From JAAXHF01 sp965242605 (GTDB lineage Bacteria; Desulfobacterota; Binatia; Bin18): DNA of 64,000 nucleotides. The notes under the pieces were generated by a model. That model worked only from the letters and a program-made list of their open reading frames with translations. It did not search any database and was not told the DNA's origin. Shown here piece by piece: positions 45,200 through 57,897 of the stretch (position 1 is its first letter; each line of letters opens with the position of its first letter). A program made the position numbers and the translations under genes. The stretch spans positions 1,240,001 to 1,304,000 of the forward strand of contig CBDESS010000001.1 of the NCBI GenBank assembly GCA_965242605.1. The letters run 5' to 3'.

Positions 45200-46884
45200 A
45201 TGTCTCTGGCGACACAGATCGTTGACCAGCAGGTCTCCGGCATCATTGAGAAACACGCCGATACTTTTGCCGCCGAACTGGGGTTGGGAAGCGACGACAA
45301 GAAACGCACCGCAGCCTTCCTGTTCCTCGTCGCCAAAACGGCATTCGACCTGACCGACGAGGAGACATTTGACGGCATTGTCAATGGCGGCAACGATTTC
45401 GGGGTCGACGCCCTGTACTTTGAGCCGCCCGATAACGGCGAGCTCCCCATCATCCTGATACAGGGAAAATACAAAACAGACCTCAGCAGAGACTCAGCCT
45501 TCCCCGAAAACGCAATCGCCGGGATGATTGACGCAATCGGTGCGCTCTTTGACCCGACAGTCCACGTCAGTTTGAATCCACGCCTCGCGCAGCGGGTCGA
45601 AGAAATCCGCTCGTTTGTCAAAGGGGGCGCGATTCCGCGCGTGACCGCAGTTGCGGCAAACAATGGGAAGCGATGGACAAAGCAAGCGCAGCAACGCATC
45701 GACAACGCCAAAAAGAATTTCAGCGGGCAGGTCGGATGGCGTTATATTGGCTCCGAGGACATTCTTGCGCTCTTGCAGGCCACACAGCCGATCAGCACCG
45801 CTCTGAAGCTCAGCGGACAAGCGACCGTCGAAACCTTTGACTTTCGGCGGGTCTTGATCGGGCGCATGTCGGTCGCCGAACTCGCCCGGCTGACCAATGC
45901 CTACGACAATCGACTCTTTGAAAGGAATATCCGCCGCTATCTGGGCCTTGGCGGCAACCGCGTGAACGAAGCGGTGGCGGCTACACTGCGCGACCCGGAC
46001 CAGCGGGCCAACTTCTATTTCTATAACAATGGCCTTACCCTCACCTGCTCCCAGTTTCGCCACAACGCGCTGCAACGGGACAGTTGGACCGTGCAGGTGA
46101 GTGACCTGCAAATCGTGAACGGCGGACAGACCGCCCGCACCGTTCAACGGATATACGAGGAAATCGGACCGGAAATTGGAGCGGCAGAAGTGCTTGTCCG
46201 CATATACGAGCTTCAGTCGGACGACACCGAACTCGTTGAGGCCATCACCTTCGCCACCAACAGCCAGAACCCGGTCGATCTGCGAGATTTGAAAGCCAAC
46301 GATCAACACCAGAAGAACCTCAGCGAGGCGATTACCAGTTTGGGCTACAAGTACCGCGCCAAACGTGAGGACCGGACGGTGACGACTGATGAGTTCACGA
46401 GCGCAGTCATTGCCGAAGCGGTCCTGGCGGTCTGGCGCGAGCGACCACATCAGGCCAGGTTCAGCAGCAGGCAACATTTCGGCACGTTGTACGATACGAT
46501 CTTTGAGGAGAACCTGAACGGGGCGCAAGCGATCATCGCCGCCCTGTTGCACAGATGCGCGGAAAACCACCGCAAGAGGCCACCCAAAGACGCGCCCGAC
46601 TTTCTCGCCTATGGTTCGCGTTTCATCGCCATGCTCATGGGTCGCTATCTCCTGGAAGAGATGAACATTCAACTCCCGCAGCTTGACCACCGGAACTTCG
46701 AGAAGGCGCGGCAACTGCTCGATCAAAAGGAGGACAGCTATGTGTCGCGGGCCGAGCAACGGATTGGAAAGGCGCTTGACCGGCTGCTCGGAAACAGACC
46801 GCGGACGCTGCAACGCCTGTCGGCCAGCTTCCGCCGGGCCGACCTCGTTGAGGCCCTGCTAGAGACCGACGCGGAAGTTTCGCC

Positions 46885-46888
<4 letters not shown>
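45200..46888 (+). CDS. AIPR family protein (abortive infection phage resistance)
   Basis: The 562-residue protein matches the AIPR family: FYFYNNGLTLTCSQF near 272-286 and QIVNGGQTARTV near 305-316 are its central motifs. Residues 30-150 are an alpha/beta N-terminal domain with GNDFGVDALYF and LIQGKYK, a pattern of PD-(D/E)XK nucleases (D, then QxK). ATG at 45200 has GGAGGATC right upstream. The end overlaps hsdR by GTGA, so AIPR is an old part of the R-M operon; the same AIPR-next-to-hsdR layout occurs elsewhere. An internal segment was copied into the SIR2 chimera. Confidence 0.85.
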
Positions 46889-49822
<2,934 letters not shown>

Positions 49823-49836
<14 letters not shown>

Positions 49837-50128
49837 CACAGACCGGCGCGAGAGCCTCCGCACCCGCGCTGCCTGCTGGGCGCGCCGCTTGCGCGTCCGG
49901 CCGCGGCAGGTACGGGTGCAGCCCATGACCCGCAAGTGGGGGTCTTGCTCACGCTCGGGCATTGTCACCTTCGCCGCCGACCTGGCCGGCCAGGAACCGG
50001 GATTCCAGGACTTCGTCATTGCCCATGAGTTGCTGCACCTGCGTGTGCCCAACCACGGCCGGCTCTTCAAGGCCCTGCTGACGGCCCATGTGCCCGACTG
50101 GAAGAGATATGCTGTGGGGAAGGATTGA
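49823..50128 (+). CDS. YgjP-like (DUF45) metallopeptidase
   Basis: The 101-residue protein has TRKWGSCS and the zinc motif HELLH near 67-71, the pattern of DUF45/YgjP-type metallopeptidases, which are often found right behind hsdR in type I operons. ATG at 49823 lies inside the end of hsdR (14-bp overlap). It is about half the usual family length but keeps the zinc site and the following LRVPNHGRLF. A role in regulating or processing the R-M proteins has been guessed but not shown. Confidence 0.78.
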
Positions 50129-50684
50129 GCCGGCGATGAGGAAAGCGGGAACAGGGAGAAGCCTGTGAAAAGTTTAATCTGGCTGTCTTTACGATCCGGG
50201 CGTGTCAGGCGATTACGAAGGCATGGACGCCTGGCTTGACGACCACCAGGGCTAAACGAGTGCGGGAGCAGCGTCGCGTGTTTCCAGTTTTCCTGTGACG
50301 GAGACATAGCCGAAGCTCTCAAGACCGGGATAGAGCAGACGGTCTCGCTGGACAAACGCTCGCGGGTCTATGTAGTGTACGCGGATAAAAACCGATTCAG
50401 AGGTCGCTACATCGGAAGACGTAAAAGCGCCCCCTGGAACGGATATGGAACGGGCGAAGAGCACGACGCTGAGCAGGACTTCCAATAATCCGCTTCTGGC
50501 AGACTCAGGCTTCTTTTTTTGCCCTCTTTGACCCGAGAGATCAGCATCACACCGCCGCGTGTGAAAAACAGGAAGGGATTCCGGTCACATCTACAGCGTT
50601 CAAGAGATTGAGTTGCTGTGATATTGAGAAGTCCTCTTTTGACTCCGTGCGCCCTTCTGAACACACCGCCACAGGACAAGACCG
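50129..50684. other. Island edge without an intact gene; protein-like scraps
   Basis: No complete gene is visible in these 556 bp. A plus-strand stretch at about 50186-50254 reads YDPGVSGDYEGMDAWLDDHQ before a TAA stop, like the C-terminus of a lost gene. A second one at about 50300-50490 reads DIAEALKTGIEQTVSLDKRS in one frame. A T7 run lies at 50513-50519 without a matching hairpin. The stretch separates the defence island from gpmI and fits a decayed junction. Confidence 0.5.
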
Positions 50685-52331
50685 ATGACACTCACACCCC
50701 ATCCCACCCTGTCCGCTCCCCACGGCCCGCTTGTTCTGCTTATCCTCGACGGTGTCGGCATCGGTCAGGGCGACGAGTTTGACGCGGTGGCCAGTGCCCG
50801 CACCCCGACCCTGGACGCGCTCGGCGAGGGCGGCCTGACCCGCCAGCTCCGCGCCCACGGCACCGCCGTCGGCCTGCCCTCAGACGCCGATATGGGCAAC
50901 TCCGAGGTCGGCCATAACGCCCTGGGGGCCGGCCGTATCTTTGACCAGGGGGCGAAGCTGGTGGACGCGGCGATTTCGAGCGGCACGCTCTGGACCGGGA
51001 CCTGGCGGACCATTACAGACCACCTGCGGGCAACGGGCGGGGGTCTGCACCTGATCGGTCTGGTGTCGGACGGCAATGTTCACTCGCACGAAAAGCAGCT
51101 GTTCGCCCTGATTGAGCGCGCCGCCGGCGAGGGGCTGCCCCGGGTCTTCGTCCACGCCCTTCAGGACGGCCGCGATGTGCCGGCGACCTCGGCCCTGGTG
51201 TATATCGACCGTTTGGAAGAAGTCCTGGCCGGCGTGCGACACACCGGAAAAGCGTACTGGATCGCCTCCGGCGGCGGGCGGATGACGACCACGATGGACC
51301 GCTATGAGGCCGACTGGGCGATGGTTGAGCGCGGCTGGAACGCCCAGGTGCACGGCAGTGGCCGGGCGTTTGCCAGCGCCCGCAGCGCGATTGAGACCTA
51401 CCGGCGGGAAACCCCCGGCATTGCCGACCAGTTTCTGCCGGCGTTTGTGGTGTGCGGGGCGGACGGCAAGCCGCTCGGCCCGGTACAGGACGGGGATGCG
51501 GTGATCTTTTTCAACTTTCGGGGCGACCGCGGGCTGGAAATTTCACAGGCCTTTGAGGCCGGTCCGGGCTTTGCCACGTTTGACCGGGGCCGGGTACCCC
51601 GGGTCCTGTACGCCGGCATGATGCTGTACGACGGCGACCTCCAGATTCCGCGCCACTTCCTCGTGTCAGCGCCCGAGGTCAAGCGTCCGGTCAGCGAGTA
51701 CTTGGCCCACGCCGGGGTGCGGCAGCTGGCCTGCGCAGAGACCCAGAAGTTCGGCCATGTGACCTATTTCTGGAACGGCAACCGTTCGGGCAAGTTTGAT
51801 GAGGCCAGCGAGGAGTACATTGAGATCGCGTCCGACCAGGTTCCGTTTGACCAAGCCCCGTGGATGAAATCGGCAGAAACCGCCCGGACCGTCATTGAGG
51901 CCATCCGCGGCCGCGGCTATCCCTTTATCCGGGTCAACTTCGCCGCCGGGGATATGGTCGGCCACACCGGCAACATTGCCGCCTCAATAACCGCGGTGGA
52001 GGAGGTTGACCGGGCCGTGGGCCGGATAGTGCCCGAAGTATTGGCCAGGAAGGGCTGTGTGATCGTCACCGCCGACCACGGCAACGCCGAAGACATGGTT
52101 CAGCGCGACTCGTCGCAGCGGCCCCTGCCCGGAGCGGACGGCAAGCCGCAGCCCCGCACCTCCCACTCGCTGAACCCGGTTCCCTTTTTCCTGGTCGAGG
52201 GCGATGGGCGCGCCCTGTCGCTGCGTGACGACCTGCCCGAGGCCGGCCTGGCCAACGTAGCCGCCACCCTGCTGGAGCTGCTCGGCTACCAGCCGCCCGA
52301 GGAGTATGCACCGAGCTTGCTCAAAACCTGA
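50685..52331 (+). CDS. gpmI: 2,3-bisphosphoglycerate-independent phosphoglycerate mutase
   Basis: A 548-residue glycolytic enzyme that converts 3- to 2-phosphoglycerate with a manganese pair. LLILDGVGIG gives the first Asp, DADMGNSEVGHNALGAG carries the phosphoserine Ser near residue 72, HALQDGRDVPATSALV is the phosphate-binding part, and VTADHGNAEDM provides metal ligands near the C-terminus. All hallmark residues are present. No neighbour has a related function; it borders the defence island on its left. Confidence 0.94.
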   Translation: MTLTPHPTLSAPHGPLVLLILDGVGIGQGDEFDAVASARTPTLDALGEGGLTRQLRAHGTAVGLPSDADMGNSEVGHNALGAGRIFDQGAKLVDAAISSGTLWTGTWRTITDHLRATGGGLHLIGLVSDGNVHSHEKQLFALIERAAGEGLPRVFVHALQDGRDVPATSALVYIDRLEEVLAGVRHTGKAYWIASGGGRMTTTMDRYEADWAMVERGWNAQVHGSGRAFASARSAIETYRRETPGIADQFLPAFVVCGADGKPLGPVQDGDAVIFFNFRGDRGLEISQAFEAGPGFATFDRGRVPRVLYAGMMLYDGDLQIPRHFLVSAPEVKRPVSEYLAHAGVRQLACAETQKFGHVTYFWNGNRSGKFDEASEEYIEIASDQVPFDQAPWMKSAETARTVIEAIRGRGYPFIRVNFAAGDMVGHTGNIAASITAVEEVDRAVGRIVPEVLARKGCVIVTADHGNAEDMVQRDSSQRPLPGADGKPQPRTSHSLNPVPFFLVEGDGRALSLRDDLPEAGLANVAATLLELLGYQPPEEYAPSLLKT

Positions 52332-52345
52332 GGCCGGCCGGCCTG

Positions 52346-54967
52346 CTACCCGGCCGGCTCTTCGGCCATGCGCCGCGCCAGCAGTTCCAGCACATACAGC
52401 CCGACGGCCAGCGGAATCAGATACGGCAAAAGCGGCTGGGGCCGGGGCGGACCGACAGGGTGAACAAGGTCGCTACGGTCTGGATTCAGACTCCCGCCGG
52501 TTGCCTGGGCCAGGGTCTCCAGCAGGACCAGGTTCGGCTGGGGCCGGGGGACTTCCCGCCGGTCCCGAGCTGGGACGGTATAGCCCAGCGGGCCGAGCGT
52601 CTGGCCGGACGGCAGGCGCAGTTCAACCCGGTAGTCGCCCGGCTGGGGGTCGGGATATACCCCCTGGTAGTGGCCCGGTGCCAGCCGATCCAAAGACAGC
52701 TCGCGGGTCGTATCGCCAGGCAGCCGCAGTTCGGCAAAAGCCGCTCGGCCATGCTCCTGGCCGGCGTGCGAGAAGAGCTCAATGACCAGTCCCTGGTCGG
52801 TGTGGCCGAGCTCGACCGTAAAGTCGGTCTTCTTTGCCGCGCCGTCCGCACTCTGGAGGCTCCAGCGGACGACCTGTTGCCAAAAGGTGCTGAAACCGTC
52901 CCAGCCGAGCCACGGGGCCGACCATCGGCCGTTGGCGTCGGAGGTAAAGGCCACGGCTCGGCCCTGCCCGTATGACCACGAGGCGAGCAGGGGCGACGAC
53001 GTGTCGTTCACCCGCAACGACACGTCGCCGCGGGCAGCGGTCTTGAGCCGCGTCTCAACATAGCCCTTGACGGGCGGCAGCCGACGCTTGGCCGAGTCGG
53101 TGAGGAGGGGCGAGCGCGGGTTGGGAATGGGGGTGAGGGTTTTCTCGATCATGGTCTTTTCTTCGACTTTTTCCTCCAGCTCACCGATAAACAGCTCGGG
53201 CAGGCTGGCCGGGTCGGTGGTATGGTGGAAAGCCCCGCCACCGTAGGCCGCCAGGCGTGACAGCAGGCGCAGATTGGGCCGTCGGCCAACCGCAATGGTC
53301 GAGATGGTGATGTTGAGTTCTTGGCGCATGACCGTGGCCAGGTCGAGATACTCGCTGCCGCTGCCGCCGGTTTCGCCATCGGTGAGGATGACGACATGCT
53401 TGCGGGTGGCGTCTTGACGCGCCAGTTGGCGTTTGGCCGCTTCGAGAGCGGGGAAGAGGGAGGTTCCGCCGGCCGCGCTGAGTCTGTCGGTCCGCGACTC
53501 CAGGTCAGGGCGAACCTTGCCCAGACGGTTCAGCGGAATAACGGGAAACGGCTCTGTCGCAAAGCCGATGACGCCAAACAGGTCGCTGTCCTTCAGGTTG
53601 CGCGCCACGCCGCGCACGCCGGCTTTGGCGAACAGCAGGCGCTGTTCACGGCGCATACTGCCCGATGTATCAATCACCAGCATCACGGCCGTCCGCTTTT
53701 CCTCTTTTTGGGGCGGCCTCAGAGACACCGGCAGGGCGTGCTCAACGGGCGTGCCGGTATAGCCGCCCAGCCCCAGGCTCGCTTCGCCGCCGACTATGAT
53801 GAGCCCCCCACCGTTGCGCACATAGGCCCGCAGACGGGGCAGCAGGGCCGACGGCAGGCGGTTCTTGTCCACATTATTCAGGATGACCGCGCCGAACGAC
53901 TCTGGGGCCGGCACAGCCGCCCTGGGAGCAGAGACAGCCACGGCCCGGACCGCAAAGCCGCGCGTGTTGAGCGCCTGGCGCAGATAGCGGTTGTCGCGTT
54001 CCCGTGCGCTGAGCAGCAGGACCGTATCGGCTTTGCCGACCTGAACCCAGGCCACCGCCCGGTTATCATCCGGGCGGGCGTCCTGCACGCCGGACGCTGG
54101 GGTGAAAGTCGCCTGGAGTGGAATCAGACCGTCTTCGGACAGGCGGACCGGGCGGGTGAGCAGGGAAACGCCGGGGGACAGGCTGACGGCCCCCCGCCAC
54201 ACCGGCCGGCCGTGGTGTTGCAGCGTCAGTTCTCCCTGCACGGGGCGGGGGTGGCTGTTGTTGAGGACCAGGCTCAGCGCCACGGCATCCCCTTTTTGGG
54301 CCACCGGCGGGGCACCGATACGCCGGATGGCGATGTTCGGAGCTGGCTCGGCACCCGGCGGAGCAAACGGATAGAGGCGGCGATGCCGTTCGGCCAGGAG
54401 GGGGAGGAGCGGGGCGGCCGAGCCGACCGTCTCCCAGCCGTCGCTCATCAGAGAGATCGTCAGAGAGGAAGCGGCGGGTCTCCCTCTCTTTCGCCCCGGA
54501 CCCTCGCCTGAGAGGCTGGTCAGCGCGCCGGCCAGGTTCGTCTCTTCAAGCTGTAAGTGCGGGGGCGGGGTCAGCAGCAAGGGCTCGGCCTGGCTCCACG
54601 GGAGCCACTGGTGGCGGCCGGCAAACAGCAGGGTCGGCGTATCGGGTGTTGGCGCGAACTGCCGGACTGCGGTCTCCCGCATCCAGCGGCGTTGGTCGGG
54701 CGTCAGGCTGTGTGACACGTCAAAGGCCAGCAGCGGTGCGCCGGCCGTTGCTGGCCGCAAGATGGCCAAGCCGGCCGCACCCGGAATCAACACCCCCACC
54801 AACAGAGAGTGCAGCACCAGGCTGACAAACCCGCTGCGATACCACAGCCACAGCAGAGGCAGCCCGGCCCACAGCCACAACAACTCGGGCCGCTCACAGG
54901 CGAACGACTGTGGCCAGGACAGCAGCCAGGAGAGCAACCAGGAGAGCAGCGCAGAAACGGTGTCCAT
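52346..54967 (-). CDS. VWA-domain membrane protein (large)
   Basis: The 873-residue protein has two or three N-terminal membrane helices, a glutamine-amidotransferase-like part (GGGLIIVGGEASLGLGGYTG, near 390-410), a von Willebrand A domain with the MIDAS motif VMLVIDTSGSM near 430, and one C-terminal membrane helix (LLPYLIPLAVGLYVLELLA). It is the third gene of a minus-strand run with a DUF58 protein and a BatA/VWA protein. Such sets form membrane-bound complexes driven by a MoxR ATPase, but no moxR gene is visible. It follows the BatA/VWA gene by three bases. Confidence 0.82.
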   Translation of the reverse strand: MDTVSALLSWLLSWLLSWPQSFACERPELLWLWAGLPLLWLWYRSGFVSLVLHSLLVGVLIPGAAGLAILRPATAGAPLLAFDVSHSLTPDQRRWMRETAVRQFAPTPDTPTLLFAGRHQWLPWSQAEPLLLTPPPHLQLEETNLAGALTSLSGEGPGRKRGRPAASSLTISLMSDGWETVGSAAPLLPLLAERHRRLYPFAPPGAEPAPNIAIRRIGAPPVAQKGDAVALSLVLNNSHPRPVQGELTLQHHGRPVWRGAVSLSPGVSLLTRPVRLSEDGLIPLQATFTPASGVQDARPDDNRAVAWVQVGKADTVLLLSARERDNRYLRQALNTRGFAVRAVAVSAPRAAVPAPESFGAVILNNVDKNRLPSALLPRLRAYVRNGGGLIIVGGEASLGLGGYTGTPVEHALPVSLRPPQKEEKRTAVMLVIDTSGSMRREQRLLFAKAGVRGVARNLKDSDLFGVIGFATEPFPVIPLNRLGKVRPDLESRTDRLSAAGGTSLFPALEAAKRQLARQDATRKHVVILTDGETGGSGSEYLDLATVMRQELNITISTIAVGRRPNLRLLSRLAAYGGGAFHHTTDPASLPELFIGELEEKVEEKTMIEKTLTPIPNPRSPLLTDSAKRRLPPVKGYVETRLKTAARGDVSLRVNDTSSPLLASWSYGQGRAVAFTSDANGRWSAPWLGWDGFSTFWQQVVRWSLQSADGAAKKTDFTVELGHTDQGLVIELFSHAGQEHGRAAFAELRLPGDTTRELSLDRLAPGHYQGVYPDPQPGDYRVELRLPSGQTLGPLGYTVPARDRREVPRPQPNLVLLETLAQATGGSLNPDRSDLVHPVGPPRPQPLLPYLIPLAVGLYVLELLARRMAEEPAG

Positions 54968-54970
54968 CTC

Positions 54971-56875
54971 TCATTCCCAAGCGGCGCGGCTGGCTTCTTC
55001 CTGCCGATCTTCTTCCCGCCGAGCGGCCTGTCTGCCTCTTGACCGGGGAAGACGCCTCCTCTTTGTGCCGAGCCGGCGTTCGAGGCAGACGAGCAGCAAC
55101 ACGGCAACGATGAGCCACGGCCAGACCGGACGCTGGGCCGTTTGCTCCGACCCGGCCGGTGCCGGCCCAGCCAGCCGCAAGGGCCGGCCGAGGTGGGATT
55201 CCTCGGCACTGCTGATATTGACGGCCAGGCGGCGCGGCTGTCCATACTCGGTGACGCGATACACCCCCTGCTTGAGCAGGCGCAGACTGTGGCCGGCAGT
55301 TGGCAAGGGCTGTCCTGCCGGCCCGGAGACCTGGGGTGAGGGTCCGCCCAGGGTCAGGCTCGCTCCGGTTTTCAGGCTGGGCGGCTGGCCGGCCTGACCG
55401 GCCAGCCAACTCAGCAGATTCAGGGTCAGAATCGAGACCGGCAAGTTCCGCTGGCCAAGGTAGGGCAACAGGTCAAACCCGACCGCGGCGTAGCGATAGC
55501 CGCGCCGCTCGCCGGCCACGATCAGCGGCCCAGGCGTGGCATGAACGACCGTTTTGCTCCAGGCCGGTGGCGAGAGAGCCTGGCCAAAGGCGGGCTTCAG
55601 GAGTGGAACATGCACATAGCTCACCAGCGGGTGGCCGACCGTCCAGCGGGTCATGTCCGGTTCGGCGGCCGAGCGGCCCAAGGGGAAGACGGCGTTGGCC
55701 TCGGGCGGCAACACAAAAGCGGCATTGCTCGGCGGCAGGCTCGCCGGCGCGGTCAGGTGAAAAATGACAAACGGAAAACGGGCGGCCATGTCCGGGCGAT
55801 AGGCCTGGGGGCTGACCTGCTCAAGCCTGAGAGCAGGAATCTGGGACAGACCGGAAGCGTGGGCCGGCAGCGGCGTGACCAGCAGCCCCGATACCGCTGT
55901 CGGTGGGGGCAGGACGGCGTAAGCCTCATTGTCGAGGCGAAGACCGTCTTCAACCAACAGCCGCGCCCGGTATGTGCGCGCCACCGGCAAGCCGACAAAA
56001 GAAAAGGTCTCTTGGTCGGCGCTCGCCGCCAGCGAGCGGAGTTCCTGGCCGGTCTCCGCATCTTCAACGACGACCCGCCAGCCGTCCGTGGGTGCGACGC
56101 CCGCGACCCGCAGCGTGGCCTCAACCGCATCTGGAAAAAAGGGGCTGCGGTACAGGCGAAAGCCGGTGATGCCGAGGTTCGGGCCAGGTTCGCCGAGCTG
56201 CACCACCGAGAGGCGCGCCTCAGCTGACGAGGCCAGGGGTCTATCGGTAAAGAACACCAGACGCTGAAAGCCCTCCTCGGCTAAGAGTTGGGTAAAAAAC
56301 ACGGACAAGACCTCGTCGCCCGGGTCGGGGGTATCGGTCGCCTCGATACGTTCGAGCAGCCGGCGCAGAGCAGGGTCAGATGCAGACCGCGGATCACCCG
56401 GGGAAAAGAGCGCTGATGACCAGTCGCTGCCCGAGATACCCTCGCCGATCTGGATTGGAGAGGGAGCAGAGGTGAACAGCCCGATACGTTCTCCCTCGGG
56501 CGTCTCCTCCACGCTGGCCCACAGCCGGTGCTTGGCCAGCTCAAACAGGCGTGTGGCCCCGTCAGGCCCGTGCGCCTGCATACTGGCAGAGGTATCGAGC
56601 ACCAGGGCGACCGAGCCGCGGCGGTGGTGTACGACCGGCTGCGCCGCGCTCAGGATCAAGAGCAAGAGAATCAGCAGTTGGAGGAAGAACAGGGGCGAGA
56701 GGTGCAGGCGACCCCACAGCCCTTGTCTGGCCGAGGAGACCAGACCTTCGTACAGAAACAGGCTGGGAACCACGACCCGCCTGGCCCGCCGACGGAAGAG
56801 ATAGGGCAAAAACAAGGCCGGCAGCGCCAGCAACAGGGGGGCCGCGGACGAGGCAGACAGCAACGAGACGTCCAT
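54971..56875 (-). CDS. BatA-domain VWA membrane protein
   Basis: A 634-residue protein with a BatA-type N-terminus: two membrane helices (LLLALPALFLPYLFRRRARR and FLQLLILLLLILSAAQPVV) around a basic loop, then the VWA MIDAS LVLDTSASM near residue 88. A beta-rich periplasmic part follows, and a C-terminal membrane helix (PWLIVAVLLLVCL) ends in a basic tail. The preferred start is ATG at 56875; a longer frame begins at 57007 inside the neighbour. It is flanked by the DUF58 gene (21 bp) and the large VWA gene (3 bp), one operon. Confidence 0.82.
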   Translation of the reverse strand: MDVSLLSASSAAPLLLALPALFLPYLFRRRARRVVVPSLFLYEGLVSSARQGLWGRLHLSPLFFLQLLILLLLILSAAQPVVHHRRGSVALVLDTSASMQAHGPDGATRLFELAKHRLWASVEETPEGERIGLFTSAPSPIQIGEGISGSDWSSALFSPGDPRSASDPALRRLLERIEATDTPDPGDEVLSVFFTQLLAEEGFQRLVFFTDRPLASSAEARLSVVQLGEPGPNLGITGFRLYRSPFFPDAVEATLRVAGVAPTDGWRVVVEDAETGQELRSLAASADQETFSFVGLPVARTYRARLLVEDGLRLDNEAYAVLPPPTAVSGLLVTPLPAHASGLSQIPALRLEQVSPQAYRPDMAARFPFVIFHLTAPASLPPSNAAFVLPPEANAVFPLGRSAAEPDMTRWTVGHPLVSYVHVPLLKPAFGQALSPPAWSKTVVHATPGPLIVAGERRGYRYAAVGFDLLPYLGQRNLPVSILTLNLLSWLAGQAGQPPSLKTGASLTLGGPSPQVSGPAGQPLPTAGHSLRLLKQGVYRVTEYGQPRRLAVNISSAEESHLGRPLRLAGPAPAGSEQTAQRPVWPWLIVAVLLLVCLERRLGTKRRRLPRSRGRQAARREEDRQEEASRAAWE

Positions 56876-56895
56876 AGGTTTGACTTGGCGAGCCC

Positions 56896-57813
56896 TTAAC
56901 TCAGTACGCCCAGGGCCGGCAGTTCGCGGAGGACAAAGTCGTGAAAATCGCCGGACGCCTCCGCGCCAGTCACCAGTTGCGCATACCGCACCCCGGCCTG
57001 ATGACACGCACTGCGCAACTCTCGGCTGTGACGCTCCAGGCGATCGATATAGGCCGTTCTGGCCTGGGCATCAAAGCGGACCAGGGCCGAGTCACCGCTC
57101 TCGCTATCCACAAAGCGGGCCCCGGCCGGCAGGAGCGGCGGGTCGGTCTCGGTTCTGCCCAACACCTGGATGACCGCCAAGTCAAAGTTGGCCGCCCGCA
57201 GCAGCTTGAGCGAAGCCTGGAACGTTTCGATGGGAAAGAGGAAATCCGACACCCAGATCGCTTTGCCCGGGCGGTGCAGGGCGTGCAGGTGACGGGCTAA
57301 GGCGGTCGGAGGATGCGGCTGGCCCCGGGGCCGGAGCCCAGCAAAAAAATCGTGCGCTTGGACAAAACGCCGCCGCCCGCGAAAAAACGGCGTAGCCGGC
57401 TCGGTCTCATCGCTGGTCAGGGCGTGCAGTTTGACTGCGTCATCCCCGGTCAGCACGATATAGGCCAGGGCCAGCGTCAGGTTGCGGGCCGCGGCATACT
57501 TCTCATCGCTGACCGGATAGGCCATTGAGGCGCTCAGGTCGAGGAACAGGGAGGTGTACAGGTCTTCTTCTTCCTGAAAGAGCTTGATGTAGTGACGGTT
57601 GGTGCGGCAGTACAGTTTCCAGTCAATGGCGCGCAGATCATCGCCCGGGGCGTAGGGGCGATAGTCGGCAAACTCCAGCCCGGCCCCACGTCGGGGCGAC
57701 ACATGGCTACCCGGGCGACTGCCGACAAATCGTCGCCGCGACCGAAGCCGGAGGGTTTCGAGGCGAGCCAGAAATTGGGGAGTAAAAACTGCCGGCAGCG
57801 TGGCTTCTCGCAT
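56896..57813 (-). CDS. DUF58 family protein
   Basis: The 305-residue protein is a typical DUF58 member: GAGLEFADYRPYAPGDDLRAIDW at residues 44-66 and SLFLDLSASMAYPV near 90-103, a VWA-like DxSxS site. DUF58 proteins act with MoxR AAA+ ATPases and VWA proteins in assembling or activating cell-envelope proteins. It starts the operon with the two VWA genes; the region upstream (57814-57897) is a short divergent promoter zone shared with the secreted protein gene. The absence of moxR here is the notable point. Confidence 0.9.
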   Translation of the reverse strand: MREATLPAVFTPQFLARLETLRLRSRRRFVGSRPGSHVSPRRGAGLEFADYRPYAPGDDLRAIDWKLYCRTNRHYIKLFQEEEDLYTSLFLDLSASMAYPVSDEKYAAARNLTLALAYIVLTGDDAVKLHALTSDETEPATPFFRGRRRFVQAHDFFAGLRPRGQPHPPTALARHLHALHRPGKAIWVSDFLFPIETFQASLKLLRAANFDLAVIQVLGRTETDPPLLPAGARFVDSESGDSALVRFDAQARTAYIDRLERHSRELRSACHQAGVRYAQLVTGAEASGDFHDFVLRELPALGVLS

Positions 57814-57897
57814 TCGCGCCCATCCTATCAGACACGACCTGCGGGGCTAGGCCATACGCCGTAGCCGTGTTCCGCTCCCGTCGGTATAAAGACCCTG

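Noticed and set aside
50513..50519. T7 run as an intrinsic terminator
   Set aside because: No GC-rich hairpin precedes it on the plus strand.
53321..54511. Long plus-strand frame opposite the large VWA gene
   Set aside because: No motif or ribosome site; the VWA motifs on the other strand are clear.
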